From positions 29,695,529 through 29,759,528 of the forward strand of contig NC_135185.1 of NCBI RefSeq assembly GCF_041146795.1: a stretch of 64,000 bases of DNA, read 5' to 3'. The stretch is from Maylandia zebra. Its lineage: Eukaryota; Chordata; Actinopteri; Cichliformes; Cichlidae. This document shows, piece after piece, positions 1 to 12,214 of the stretch. The notes beneath the pieces are model-generated. The model was not told where the DNA came from, did no database searches, and saw nothing but the letters and a program-made list of their open reading frames with translations. Every line of letters starts with the position of its first letter. Position 1 is the first letter of the stretch. A program made the position numbers and the translations under genes.

Positions 1-834
1 AAGTGTCGCAACAGAAGGAGGGAGCTCACAGATACACTGCAAGCTGTAAGTAAACAGTGATTAATTTGCTCAGCTGTCATTTACACCTACTGCGGTGTGT
101 TTTGCTTTTTGTTTGTTTGTTTGATTTTCCACATGGATGATTTTTTGGTGTCGATCTGTTTAAAGGAGACAGACAAGCTGGAGGAGGAAAAGGCTGCCCT
201 GGAGACCGAAATAGCCAACCTAATCAAAGAGAAAGAACGGCTCGAATTTATTCTTGCTACACATAAGCCGGTGTGCCAGGTGTCAGAAGAGCTTGAATCC
301 ATTTTCCAAGAGTCCACAGGGTCTCCAGGCCTACCGCCCAGTCCAGACGAGGACAGGCTTCCAGAGGATGGCACGCAAGAAGCTCCATCACTCCAAGACA
401 TGGACGACCCCAGCGATCCGTCCACAGCCATCTCTGGGAACTCGAATATTTTGCTGTGTGCAAGTGCTGAAATCAACATCTGTGATCTCGAGCCCTCCCT
501 GGACCTTAAGGAGGGGCTACTGGACAATATTTTACCCACGCTGGAGGAGAAGACTCCCATGGAGACAGCTCGATCCGTGCCAGACATAGATCTGAGTAGC
601 TCTCTCGGGGTCTCGGACTGGGAGACTCTGTATAAGTCGGTTTCCAGCGACCTGGAGCCTCTCAGCACTCCCGTGGTCACCTCCACCCCTACCTGCAGCA
701 GCTACCTGTCTGTGTTCACATTTGCGTGCCCTGAGCTGGACTCTCTCACAGAGGGACTAGACAGCCACAAAGGTGGAGGAAGCAAGGGCGATTCTGTCGA
801 CATCCTCAACTCTCCGACTCTCCTAGCCTTATAA
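1..834 (+). CDS. fos: c-Fos proto-oncogene, last two coding exons (5'-partial)
   Basis: AP-1 transcription factor subunit that dimerises with Jun proteins through a leucine zipper and binds TRE/AP-1 sites in the nucleus. Exon 1–45 holds the end of the basic region and the start of the zipper ([15 protein letters not shown]) and stops at a GTAAGT donor. The last exon is 166–834, stop at 832–834. Numbering the visible residues from 1, leucines 13, 20, 27, 34 and 41 form a perfect heptad zipper running across the intron. The downstream part has the Fos C-terminal transactivation region, including DWETLYKSV and the terminal SPTLLAL. The intron after LQA is where FOS genes have one. The N-terminal half is upstream of the window. 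Whether this is the fosaa or fosab duplicate of teleosts cannot be told here. FosB and Fra proteins are less likely given the C-terminus. Confidence 0.95.
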
Positions 835-1495
835 AATGCAAAGAGGCGCTGATCTGTTTGATCTCTTTCTGGTCTCTCTGTTTGCAGGTTCCCGACGTTG
901 AAATGATATGAACAACGTATGCTGTAATGCTTCAAGGAACACATTCATGAAAAGTCTTGTACATGACTAAGCAAACATATAAACTCTCTTCAGATACATA
1001 GTCAACAGAGTGATGTAGCTAAAAGCATGGCTTTTAATTTAACCGGAAGGACTGAAGTAAGTTTTGATTTTAAACGCATGCTGAAAAATTCCAAATAATT
1101 TTCAAAGCTCATATCTGATCTGTTACTAGATCTAAGCTGTAACGTGGAATTTAATGTAACAGTATGGTTTTGTGTTTTTTGGTGTCAGTAGTGTACTGAT
1201 TGATGTAAATGTCTTTACATATCCATCTAAGTACCTGCGTACCTCATCAAGTGTGGTTTGACCTCATTGTTAAAATGTTGAAAGTTTTCCATGAAAACAT
1301 TCAGTGCTATATACTATTATATATATAGATATATATATATCTTATCAAGATGTAACTTATGATTTATTTTTTTACCTTTCAGACTTTGACTTATTTGTTT
1401 AAATTTAAAAACAAACAAACAAGTAAAATGGGCATATATTGCTTAACTATGCTGCTGAATAACTACAATAAATCTGCGTTCACAGTGGTGCTCGG
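835..1495 (+). other. fos: fos 3' untranslated region with AU-rich stretch and polyadenylation signal
   Basis: After the stop codon the sequence becomes AT-rich and contains ATTTA (1362–1366) and several near-matches, plus a TA-rich microsatellite around 1311–1340. An AATAAA lies at 1467–1472, so the message probably ends near 1490. AU-rich elements are the known decay signals of fos mRNA; their role here is inferred from position and composition only. Confidence 0.6.
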
Positions 1496-1499
1496 TGCT

Positions 1500-3841
1500 G
1501 ATCACTTTGTGGACTTTGAATTATGAGGGGGTTTTTCCTCCAAAGAAACTTAAAGTAAAATTCCTTTAAAATATTTCAAATACAAATATTTTTATTTTAT
1601 TTGTAGTACCCTTTAGATATTTGCTGTTGAAGAAGTGGAGGTGGGAGTTCACTGTAGATCAGTGGCCGTACTGTTTTTCCAGCGCAGGCCTGCATCTGAG
1701 TCGTATTATTGTGGTTGCAGCGGCAGCAGCAGTATGCAGCCTCCCTGTTTCTTTATGGGAGGAGCGGTGCGACTTCCCCACTTCTGCCCCCACTATGTAG
1801 GCTACTTTTTTTTCTAACATCCCTGCTTACGTTTGACTGGCATAGCCTAATTTCCGCATTCCCAAATCCTCCCAGATTGGGATCACGTTTAAAATCGGGC
1901 TGATGCAACGATTTCCACTTTTTAAAATATACTCTCGACCCTCGGCTGACCAGAAGAAAGGACATTTGTTGCACCTGGGATCAAAGTCAGGTCGGTATAC
2001 AAAACTTCAGAAGTCGAGAGTTGCATATTTAATTTATTTATTTATTTTTTATTTTTGGTACATGCTGAATAGCTTATTGGCGCGCCACACATAGGTCATA
2101 ACGAGCATAGTTTGCGAAGAGGCAGCGGGCAGGTCTGATGTTTTCGATTATACGGTGCGATCGATGCATTCTCTGAATTTCTCTGTCAAAGCAAACCTGA
2201 CATCTTTAGTGATCGTGCTGCAGAAAGGTCATTTTCTTTTGTTTGCATGCTCCCTTTTCATGAATCACGGCGTGCACAATTCAGAACAAAATGTTCTTGT
2301 TTTGTCTAGTCCGCCGTTTACATTAGTGCCTCGCACTGATTCTCAAAATGCGGGTTATCCGAGCGGCTGTGGACGGAAAGCTGTAACATTTTATCACTGC
2401 AGGTCTCTGATGGAAACACAAAGTTACGTAAGATGGGCTTAATGCCGCACTGTAGAAAAAAAAACTTCCGCTTTCAAGTTGACCAATTCAGCTACACCAC
2501 TATATAACTGGTCAAGCGATTACATTATTAAACGGCTCTAAATGTGCTTTCATGCATAGCCTGGGGGTTTCAGCATTGTAAACAAATAGTCTGGTGATAA
2601 TAAACCATGACCAAGCGAGTTGTTTCTATGGGACATTCAGGATTAGCCATTAATAAAGTGACTATTAGTAGAGAAAGTTTAAAACCACCTTCGGGGCCCC
2701 TGCATCAACATTCAGATGGCAGTCACTGGCTCATAATGTGTGTTTGGGGTTTTATTTTGAGGATAGAAAAAATGATAAGCAAAAGTTACATTTGGCTTTA
2801 AGTGTTTTTGCTTTCATTTCAAGCTAAACTGCTCACACATTATTTCTCCGTTTTATCATGGCTGTTATGCTTTAATTGCAAGCAGAGTTTTGTTTTTTTT
2901 ATGGCCTCTCTACTTCCTCTTGGTCTTTATAACCTGAACTTTGAGGAAGTTGCAAAACTAAAAGTTATTCCCATGTGAGATTATTATGTAGCCTGTGAGT
3001 TCATGTTCTGAGGAGAGCCACTGCGATTTGACCCCCCTCTTTAATAAACATTAGTCTACACAAAGAACACAAAGCCAGATTGCTGTTTCTTGTGGTTATA
3101 TATTTTAATTAGAATTTGCCTTGGTTGTTTTTGTGATGTGGGATAAAGGTACATCAGAAGTTTTTTGGGGGGATTTCATGTGACTTGGACATCCGCTGAG
3201 CTGCTGTAGTAACTTCCTGTATGTTGGGTGGCTCTCACCGTCTTTGTATATGCTGAAGTGTCCTTGTCTACATATTTGCCTGTGCAAAACTGTGGTAATG
3301 TGTTCACACAGTTAACTTTGTTTTTCAGCTAAAGAAAGCAAACTATTTTCTTAAACGTTACTGCATTATGCTATATTTTGGCTGCATAATTTCACGTCTT
3401 TATCCTCAATTTTGGCTCTCCCCCTCGATATGTCTCATATTCAGGAAATCACAGTCACCCTGTAACTATTTCTTGGCAACTGCTACCTTTAGCGCCCCTT
3501 GGAATAAAGTAGAATTTGTTTGAGTCTAGTCTTTGCAGTGTTGTTCACCTCTCTTTTTGGCCTTGTAGCATTAGATGATGTACTTTCTTGCCATGATCCC
3601 TGAAGTTTTAGAAATTGTTTTTTAGAAAATATTGCAAAATTGAATAAAAACAACATCAGTCCACCTTTTGCAAATGATTCATTGAAGCCCTCTAACAGAT
3701 GGTACATAATGCACTTATATTTGTTATCAACTCATAAATGTAAAGCATTCCTGTAATGTATTCAGTTTTTTATGTGTTTTCCTTAATCTGACTTGGTTTG
3801 TTGTCTGAGTATATCTCCCGTTTTCTCCCTCTCCCGCCTAG
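1500..3841. other. fos–jdp2 intergenic region / probable jdp2 5' leader and promoter
   Basis: No convincing coding exon is seen. The ORFs here are short, lack family resemblance and are not bounded by matching splice signals. The first translated jdp2 exon begins after an AG at 3840–3841, so at least one untranslated jdp2 exon should lie upstream, most likely within this stretch. The sequence alone does not say where. Confidence 0.4.
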
Positions 3842-5310
3842 CTGTGGTCACGACCGAGTCTGACACGATGCCAGGACAAATCCCAGATCCCTCTGTCACA
3901 GCAGGCTCCCTGCCCAGCCTGGGCCCACTGGCTGGGATCACAGCCACCACGCTGACTGACAAGCTCAAATTTGGCGACCTCCAGGAGTTTGGGACAATGC
4001 TATCACCTCTGCATTTCCTGGATAGTCTGGGGAAGAGGCCTCTAATAATCAAAACTGAGGTATAGGACACACTAAGCAGTTGATAACCGTTATCCTTTAA
4101 ACTAAGGCCACGTTTTAAGTTTTTACTCAGCTTACATGTTCTTTTTAAACGTTCATTTCTAAAAAGTGGCTCCAAGGTGTGCTTTTAATGTATCTGCTGT
4201 TAAAAAAAAGGCATGGAAATTGTCTGCTAACTGTGTTTAAAATCTCGCTTCTGTATCCTAAAGAAATATGTTTGCTGTTTATATTTTATTCAACAGGACC
4301 ATCTAGTGGACACAAAGGGACATGTAGTTTATAGAGCAGGTAGATTAGTAATAGTGGCAGAAGTACAGGTAGTTTTTTTAATGCTGTCCCAAAGTAGTGT
4401 TTACAAATAGAGTTAAAAACAACAACACCCTACATATATAAAACAATGAGAAGAAATGGCTTTTTATATGAACTTTCCCGCTGTGTCAGATGTCCGTGAG
4501 AAATCACGTCCTCCATACACTTGCACAGGTTTTCTTGGGGAGATTTGACTTCTCCTGCCTTAAAAAAAACACGTCGGGTTCATCAATTACCTGGCGTTCA
4601 AGGATGCTTAGGCATGCCAGACTGTGCCAGGTTAAAAAATGCTTTTTTTCTATTTTTATGCATACCATGACTGAAACAGAAGGACTTGCACGCTAATGTA
4701 GAGGGAAAAACAAACCAAAAGGTCTTTAGTTTGGGGAAATGTCACTTTGACTTGTTTACAGTGATAGCAAAGAAGAACCCAGTAGGTTAAATACTAATAT
4801 TAACACATACACATTCCCATCCTTACTCTGTTCATGGACTGCCTGCTATTGTATGGCAGATTAATTGTGCCTGAAGGTGTGTTTAAAACTCTTGTGCCTG
4901 TCTCTAGAGAGACGAGGAGGAAGAGAGGAGAAAACGAAGGCGGGAGAAAAACAAAGTGGCTGCAGCTCGCTGTCGAAACAAAAAGAAGGAGAGGACAGAT
5001 TATCTACAAAAGGTGAGGCACATCTAAGGAGCCTCCTTTGCATGATTGCACACTCTCACATACTCAACTTGTGTCTCACTCTTTCCACAATTATTACTTT
5101 GTCTTCCTTCCAATCCCATGGCAGGAGTCGGAAAGGCTAGAGATGTTAAATTCCGACCTTAAAGCCCAGATCGAGGAGCTGAAGCTTGAACGACAGCAGC
5201 TGATCCTCATGCTCAACCGCCACCGCCCCACGTGTATTGTCAGGACAGACAGTGTCAAAACTCCGGAGGGTGAGGTGAGCCCCCTGCTGCAGCAGCTGGA
5301 GGCCAAGTGA
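3842..5310 (+). CDS. jdp2: Jun dimerization protein 2 (bZIP repressor)
   Basis: AP-1 family bZIP repressor that dimerises with c-Jun, JunB, JunD and ATF2 and represses AP-1/CRE-driven transcription. Coding exons: 3868–4059 (ATG at 3868), 4908–5012 and 5125–5310 (stop 5308–5310), all joined in phase 0 and giving 160 aa; the human protein is 163. Exon 1 gives the family start MPGQIPDPSVT and the conserved PLHFLD…LGKRP…IKTE block. Exon 2 carries the basic region at residues 71–94 with the DNA-contact core NKVAAARCR. Exons 2–3 carry the zipper, leucines at 97, 104, 111, 118 and 125, followed by RHRPTCIVRTDSVKTPE. The frame upstream of ATG is open back to the AG at 3840–3841, so a longer N-terminus from an upstream exon is possible. 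The neighbouring fos is the expected paralogue pair. Confidence 0.95.
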
Positions 5311-6305
5311 AGGTTGTAGTGCGAGTTCCTACAGTTTACGATTGGGAAGAAGCAACAAACTAGCAGCACTTACGTTTGGGGCCTCGGTCGTGGAGGAGAA
5401 CCAGCCACTGAGCGCTACACCACAAAATGTGGATCCACTGTGCTTAGACACTGTTTTGGCAGTTAAATCAATCTTCTTTCATAGTCTTTGTTTTGTTTTG
5501 TTTTTGTTTTTTATTGTTCCTTCTTGCTTTTTCATTTATTCTTCATTTTCGTCTTCACAGGTCCAGCCACAATTAGTGTGAAAGTAAAGAAAAAAACACA
5601 GCACAACTTTTGGTAGAATTACAAGCCACACACGAGGCATTACTTTGATATATTTCCAGTAATTACACCTGTGTTTTAATGCTTTTTGTTTTGTTTTTTT
5701 GTAGTTAACCCTAAAACAGAACTGCATTCGATCAGTCAGCTGCACAGATGATTATTTGTTGCTGTGTGGGATGAAACTAAGTCACTGTTTCCATGCAGGG
5801 AAAAGGCGATACCCCAAAGAGACAGTGTTTGTAAGTTATCAGGCTACAAATAGACATCTTTGCAGCATGATGTGACCTTGACTGTCCTTCAATTGTTAAA
5901 ATACATGCAGGGAATTGTAGAAATATCATTGAAATCTGTGGGGAAATAGTTATATATGTATAAAAAAATAACTACTGGAATACATTAACCATCACATACA
6001 GATGATTTTTTTATTTCTGTATAAACCCACAGTCAAAGAAGCCTTTGTATCGCATAAATAACCTCAAGCATTTTTCATTTGTTGGCACAGCAGCTGAACA
6101 TTTTTTCTTTATTCCATTGTTTTTTGGCGCAGGCGTCATGTATGCACATACATATATATATATACAAGTGTTTACATTGTACTTTATTTTCTGTTACCAT
6201 ATTGTTACTAGCAATTATGTTTATGTTTTTATTCTTTTGTATATGGTGTTATATAAGCATATAAGCTATCACAAAATCCCATTTTGTATTTCCTTAAGAA
6301 ATAAA
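5311..6305 (+). other. jdp2: jdp2 3' untranslated region and polyadenylation signal
   Basis: An AT-rich, non-coding stretch follows the jdp2 stop. The best terminator is AATAAA at 6300–6305 followed by T-rich sequence. This fits the long 3'UTRs known for JDP2 in vertebrates, but the exact end is not shown by the sequence. Confidence 0.45.
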
Positions 6306-7390
6306 TGTCTAGTTTCTTTTTTTAAAATTATTGAATAATATTTTTTTGAGTCTTGCAAAATGGAAGACGTTTTATAATAATATTTTGTGCACAAAAAAAA
6401 AAGTTTCAGGAGCAAAGTTTCTGGTAAACCCTGACATCTTGTGGTGAGCTGCAGCACAGCTCATTAACCTTCCTGCTTTATTAAGTGTGCCTATGCCAAG
6501 AGGCACACTTAAATATCTTTAAACTACTTAAAATGTATTAACTATAATATATTGCTCCATACCTCTCCACCTTTTTTAGTCATGATGGATTCTTTGTAGG
6601 TCCAGTAGTAACTAATGTGCAATAATAATAAAATACTACTTTAGATTAAATGTGGACCATCGTTTGGTTTAGACATGTAAATCATTTTTTAAATTATTGA
6701 AATAAGAAAAACACCAAATTCTCAGCATGCACGAACAAATAAGCACAAAGACGCCCGTTGTTGTTATCAGAGGGGATTTAACACGCAGATTAAAACCGCA
6801 GTGGCTGAGGCAAAAGGAACTAAAGCTTCAGGAGAGAAGTAGGCTGACAGCAACGTTACTGTAAGTTAGCTGAGCTCCGAGTGGGTATTTTTTGCGGCAT
6901 AGTGATAATTTGCTGTGTTGCAACAGGGGATGAAGTCGAAACATGCAACAGTACTGACATGAGCAGCTCAGACAGACTGCACTGTGTCGTCTTCAGAGGT
7001 TATCTCTGCTCTGTCATGTTGAGGGTTTCTCTCAGAGCTCCCGAGGAACAGCCACTGTCATTTCTTATCTCAACAGCTGGGTGGAGTAAAAGTCGGTGTC
7101 AACACGTTCTTCAAAGGGAATTTCTCAGAAAGCTCAAGTGTATATACTCAGGAGCCGGTTAGACATCTCAATTAAAGGCTGATCAGTCTAAAGGGGTTCG
7201 AGGCACAGAGGAAGTCCGACAGCTGAATGGTTTTTGGCAGTGTCACGTGGAACGAAAGTGATACTTGGGTTTTTTCCCTCCTATTTTCGTTTTTTTTCTT
7301 TTCTTTTTTCTTTATTAAAGGACATCTTAAGTAGGTTAGTGTCGCGGTGGCTGTGCTTCAGTTCAGTTCAGTTCATTTCTGGAGCAGATA
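6306..7390. promoter_or_regulatory. jdp2–flvcr2 intergenic region with upstream flvcr2 promoter and leader
   Basis: About 1 kb without a supported coding exon. In mammals BATF lies at this place in the order, but no bZIP-like reading frame is found. The 3' part must include the leader and probably the promoter of the upstream flvcr2 first exon. A small tandem of AGTTC units is at about 7358–7373, just before the ATG at 7391. Confidence 0.35.
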
Positions 7391-7954
7391 ATGGGGGACA
7401 GGTGCGCTCCGGATACGACGGAGAATGGTCCACACATGGGAGTAATAGGTCCAGCTGCCGCGGACCCCATTGAACACAGCGGGATCATAAACAGGGAGAG
7501 CGACTTGGGGGTCACTACGCGTCTATACAGGAGGCGATGGATGATAGTGTTCCTCTTCAGCTCTTACTCTCTGATCAACGCTTACCAATGGATCCAATAC
7601 GCGATCATCAGCAACATAATTATGAAGTTCTACAAGGTGGAAGCCTTCGCGGTGGACTGGCTGTCTATGGTCTACATGCTCACATACATCCCCTTCATTT
7701 TCCCAGTCACCTGGCTCCTGGATATTAGGGGACTGCGGGTCACAGCGCTGATTGCGAATGCGCTCAACTGCGCCGGGACGTGGATAAAGGTGGCCAGTGC
7801 CAAACCGAGCCTATTCTGGGTCACCATGCTTGGACAGTTTATGAGTTCCTTTGCCCAGGTTTTCATCCTCGGGATGCCCTCCCGCCTGGCGTCGGTGTGG
7901 TTCGGAGCGAATGAGGTTTCCACCGCCTGCTCCATTGGAGTTTTTGGCAACCAG
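7391..7954 (+). CDS. flvcr2: flvcr2 alternative first coding exon A (N-terminal membrane half)
   Basis: Encodes 188 residues ending in FGNQ at a GTGAGT donor, phase 0. FLVCR2 is a major-facilitator transporter reported to move choline across the blood–brain barrier and earlier linked to heme and calcium. The exon starts with about 45 hydrophilic cytoplasmic residues, then LYRRRW and the first transmembrane helices. Family landmarks are QWIQY (Trp67, at the position reported as substrate-contacting in FLVCR proteins), DWLSM, LTYIP, MPSRLAS and [12 protein letters not shown]. It is closer to mammalian FLVCR2 than exon B is (it has [21 protein letters not shown]). No exon 2–11 equivalent follows before exon B. 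If functional it must therefore splice 15 kb to the acceptor at 22970, giving a 515-aa protein. It may otherwise be a stranded relic, but its frame is intact and its donor is good. Confidence 0.85.
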
Positions 7955-8341
7955 GTGAGTTAACACAGGGAGTCGGTTAAACAGACCTCAATTTCTGTTT
8001 GTTGCGTAAAACCCATGAAAAATAATGCCTAATATCTGGTACATTTATAGACATTAGTAACTTGGAGTAGACTGGCTCAATGAACATCTTAGAGTGGAAT
8101 CAATTTAAATATTTCCATTTGGGCCCAGCTGACTTAATCTTATCCTTCCAACTTTATAGAACAATAAGTTATGGATTTAATCAAATGCAAATGTTAGGCT
8201 GTATAAAACTAGACGTTTTGATAAAGCTTGTAAATAATGATAGAAATGTGCCAATAATGATATTCTGCTTCTTTGGCTATGTTTTTCCTGGTGCCTGGTT
8301 CCTGTTGTTTTTTTGTTTTTGTTTTTTTGTTGTTGTTGTTG

Positions 8342-8371
8342 TTTTTTTTTTTTGGGGGGGGGGGGGGGGGG
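8342..8371. repeat. Composite homopolymer tract T12–G18
   Basis: Twelve T followed by eighteen G within the first flvcr2 intron. A similar T-then-G tract is at about 27395–27417. Long G runs can form quadruplexes but are also prone to sequencing and assembly length errors. Confidence 0.85.
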
Positions 8372-8920
8372 CATTAATTTGCGCTGTGATAAATATCAGG
8401 TGTGTTTTCTTCACTTTCTGCAGGCAGTGAACTGTGGGTTTTGGGGGGTCCCTCTGTGCCACCTGGTATACTTCTTTGTCCACCAGGCAAAGAGGCCCTG
8501 ACTAAATCTGATCTGTAAAAACTGAAGGAATTTGTTTTTGATTGTTCGAAAACGGTGTGAGTGATGGATGCACCCACTACACCAGTTATATTTAAACTGC
8601 ACCGTCAATATCAATGAATTGCCATTGCAGTGGTTATTTCTATTTGGGCGTGTTGTCCTTAATTGGCAAACCAAATGGGGGAGACTGGGTATATTTGTAA
8701 AATTAAGAGAGTTGTAGCACCGCCAATCCCACCAATCAGAGATGAGATAGGACTCATATGGTCACTTCGGTGTCTACCCACTTCCATTCCTGATTTCATA
8801 TGATGATTGACATGGCAGGAAACAACTGCGTGTAGATTTTTATTGGGGGGGGGAGAGTATAAAAGTAATTGTTTTGACCAGCACTAAACTTTGTTTATTA
8901 TCCAAATCCCAAAACCAAAT

Positions 8921-9930
8921 TCAGTGTATTTATGTAGCACATTTAAAAACAGAAAGTTTGCCCAAAGTGCTGTACAGAAACAAAAGGATAAAACACAAGA
9001 TAAAACCACTGCACTCACATAAAAACATAATAATACACATGATAAACATATCAACTCACACCAGTCTGAACGCTATTGAAAAAAGGTGTGTTTTCAAAAT
9101 GAAGATCCCTGTCTAATATTTAAAGGCAGCGTATTCCAAAGTTTGGGGGCCATAATTGAAAAGGCTCGTTCTCCTCTACATTTTAGCCTAGATTGATTTT
9201 GGGACAACCAACAGCAGCTGGTCAGCTGATCTGAGGGTCCGCGAAGGAATCTAAGGCTGAAGTAACTCAGAAAGGTATGGGGGAGCAAGACCATTAAGGC
9301 ATTTATAAATCAGCGCTTTGAAATCAATTCTGTCATGAACAGGAAGCCAATGAAGAGAAGACAGGATTGGTGCCTGTGGGTACCAGTCAAGAGGCGGGCA
9401 GCAGCATTTTGAACGAGCTGAAGACGTGCAACAGATCCTTGGCTGACTCCAACATAAAGTGCATTACAGTAGTCAAGCCGAGTTGAAATATAGGCATGTA
9501 TTACCTTCTCCATGTCACGTCTTGACAAAACTGGCTTCAGCTTTGCTATTTGCCTCAACTGGAAAAAGCTTTTTTGCAACACAGAACTAATATGTTTGTC
9601 CAATTTAAAATCTGCGTCCATAATGACTCCCAAATTTGTCACATGCTATTTGATATAATACCCTAGCCAACCACAATTCCCAAGCGGGTTGCATGAAATA
9701 TTATTAGGTCTAAATACAATCACCTCCGTTTTACTCTCATTGAAACTCAAAAAGTTCAGAGCCATCCAAGCTTTGACATCTTCAAGGTAGTTCAAAAAAA
9801 TTGGATGGAGCCTGGGCCATTTGGTGCTAAAGGCAAATACATTTGGCAGTCGTCTGCGTAGCAGTGAAAGGATATTTTGTGTTTTCTGAAAATAGACCCC
9901 AAAGGGAGCAGAAAACAAATGTCGGCATTT
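8921..9930 (-). mobile_element. Degenerate LINE (L2/CR1/Rex1-type) 3' half
   Basis: Reading on the minus strand, pieces of a non-LTR reverse transcriptase C-terminal region appear in order. They are SFNESKTEVIVFRP (about 9710–9760), LGVIMDADFKLDKHIS and RLDYCNALYVG, then LVQNAAARLLTG (9390–9640), and KLWNTLPLNIR (about 9130). They are separated by frameshifts and deletions. The 3' end of the element is near 8921, in a tail with TTTATGTAGCACATTTAAAA. It is a dead, 5'-truncated copy; the clade is only approximate. Confidence 0.75.
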
Positions 9931-10317
9931 TATGTAAAAGTCTGAAAACTAGTGCAAAAATTAATTGAGTTACAGATGCTAAAGCAAACAGCCAGTCTCC
10001 CCTACATGTGTTTGCAAACATGTGAAATGACACTGTGCACGCAGGATGTTTAACCGGTTCTTTTAAGATGATCTGCCCGCTCTGTGGCTACATCTCCACT
10101 GAATTTTATTCTTGTTTACTTTGCACAAGCTGATGATCACTTCACATCCTTACAAGTCACTTAATACAAGTCCTGTACCCAGAATCCTTGCAAGCTACAG
10201 AGAACTAGTTTACTTACTGATATACAGGATAGTGTTTTCATATGTGACAGTAACACAGACCCACCAATGTTTAAGTACCTTTTTACAGTGTAGTTTGAGG
10301 GATTTGTGAAGAAAAAT

Positions 10318-10395
10318 TATCAATTCTATTCAATTCAGTTTTATTTATATAGCACCAAATCACAACAGAAGTCGCCTCAAGTCGCCTTCTGAAGA
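10318..10395. repeat. LINE/SINE 3'-tail fragment
   Basis: A short block with TTTTATTTATATAGCACCAAATCACAAC followed by CGCCTCAAG. This is a tail type seen in many fish retroposons. Only the tail is present and no body is recognised next to it. Confidence 0.5.
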
Positions 10396-10429
10396 GTATA
10401 ATATAAAAAAAGAATTCTAAACTTAAATA

Positions 10430-11100
10430 GTAAACTTTTCACTGCACTCGATGCAGCCTTGTCAAAATCGGAGTACACTCGATGATTAAATAGTTTATAG
10501 AACCACCTTTAGCAGTGATAGGTTGATGTAATCAGTTGCTATGGAATTTTATCAGTCTCGTATCACTCTGAAGGAATTTCCACTCTTTTTTACAGCATTG
10601 CTTCAGTTCATTGGGGTTTGAGGGCATTCATTTCTGCAAGGTCCCACGATCAGACTGAGGTCTGGACTTTAACCGGGTCATTGCAACACCTCGATTCTTA
10701 AATTTTTCTGCTATTTTGTTGTGAATTTGCTGCTGTGCTTATTTTGGGATGATTGTCTTGTTTCATAAATCAATTTTGGCCAAGCTTTCAGTCAGACAAA
10801 TGGTCTCATGTTTGCATACTTTAGCATAGAGAGTGGTTCATAGTTGACTCATTGACTGCAAGTGCAAAGTCCTGTGCCAGCAAAACAAGCCCGAATCAAC
10901 AACCTGCCACCACTGAACTTGACAGTTGCTATAAGGTGTTTGTGCTGTTGTGCTATGTTTGGTTTACACTGCGCATCACAGTCAAATAGCTCCAATTTTG
11001 GCTTGTCTGTCCAAAAGATATTATTCCAGTAATTTTGTGGTTTGTTCAAATGCAACATTTGGAAAAGTACATGTTGTCTGTTAGGAGTCCTCCCTTAAAT
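10430..11100 (-). mobile_element. Tc1/mariner-like transposon relic
   Basis: On the minus strand 10849–11058 encodes a Tc1-type transposase fragment with LNKPQNYWNNIFWTDKPKLE and then QHKHLIATVKFSGG. These match the catalytic region around the second acidic residue of fish Tc1 transposases. The rest of the block is non-coding, and no clear terminal inverted repeats were found. Dead copy. Confidence 0.7.
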
Positions 11101-11308
11101 GTTGCGTCATTAGAAAGCCTTGCTTGTGCTCTTGACAGTAGGATTCATATAGATTGCATAAATTGTACTTAACGTAGAGATTATGCTCGCCTCAGAGGAC
11201 AAGGATGAATTGCTGGGAGGATAGAAATATATTTTTAAAAAATCCCCCCGAGCGTGAGATTTGACAGGTGGGGCAACTGTAAAGTCAGGTTTCCAATTAG
11301 AGGTAACG

Positions 11309-12155
11309 AGATAAGAGATAACTCTTTATTGTCATTCCTCAGTCTAGTACAATAGTACAACAAAATTGGAAACTGTCCCACTCGGCATTACGCACAACAC
11401 AACACAACAAAAACAAGACAACACAGTAACTTAACTTAATAAATAAAAAGAATGACTGTATGAATAAAAAGAATGAGTCTATGTTTTTATTTCACATTGT
11501 TATTATTATTATTATGTTATGGGCCCCCCAAAAAGTCCAGGGAGGTAGCCAATCAGGTCAACTGTTAGCACTGATTAGGGCTATTGCCCTGTTGTAAAAG
11601 CTGTCCTTGAGTCTGTTTGTCCGCGACCTCAGCAGCCTGAATCTCCTGCCCGACGGCAGCAGCTTAAACACCCTGCGGATGCTGCGTGCCCTCTTGAGAC
11701 AGCAAATGCTGTGCAGGTCCTTCAGATAAGGGTGAGGATGTCCAGTGATTTTTGGGCCATATTAATGACCCTCTGAAGTGCCTTTTTGTGTGCCATGGTG
11801 CAGCTGAAGAACCATACACAGATGCAGTATGTCAACAGACTTTCAGTGGAGCAACGGTAGAAGACGATTAGCAGCTCCTTCTTCAGGTCCATTTTTCTGA
11901 CGGTTCTCAGAAAGTGGAGACACTGTTGGGCCTTCTTTAAAACCGCCGAGGTGTTTGAGCTCCATTGGAGGTCTGTCTATGTGCACACCCAGGAACTTAA
12001 AACTGGAGACCCTTTCCACACGCTCCCTGTTGATGCTGACAGGCTGCAGCTCAGACTTCCTCCTTCTGAAGTCGACTACCAGCTCTTTTGTCTTGGTGGT
12101 ATTGAGGTCCAGGTTGTTGTCTGCACACCAATCCGACAGCCTCTGAACCTCAGAC
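11309..12155 (-). mobile_element. 5'-truncated LINE copy, same family as 40863–42070
   Basis: The minus strand reads [20 protein letters not shown] and then [15 protein letters not shown] (11960–12150), the same reverse-transcriptase segment as the plus-strand copy at 41140–41320. The frame breaks after GVHID. The tail at 11309–11345 is the reverse complement of the CAATGACAATAAAGAGTTAT end of the other copy. It is a truncated, frameshifted pseudogene of a non-LTR element. Confidence 0.85.
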
Positions 12156-12214
12156 AATGGTGTCTTCAGTTGATCTAATAGCTCTGTATGTGAACTGGAG
12201 CGGGACATTAGTTA

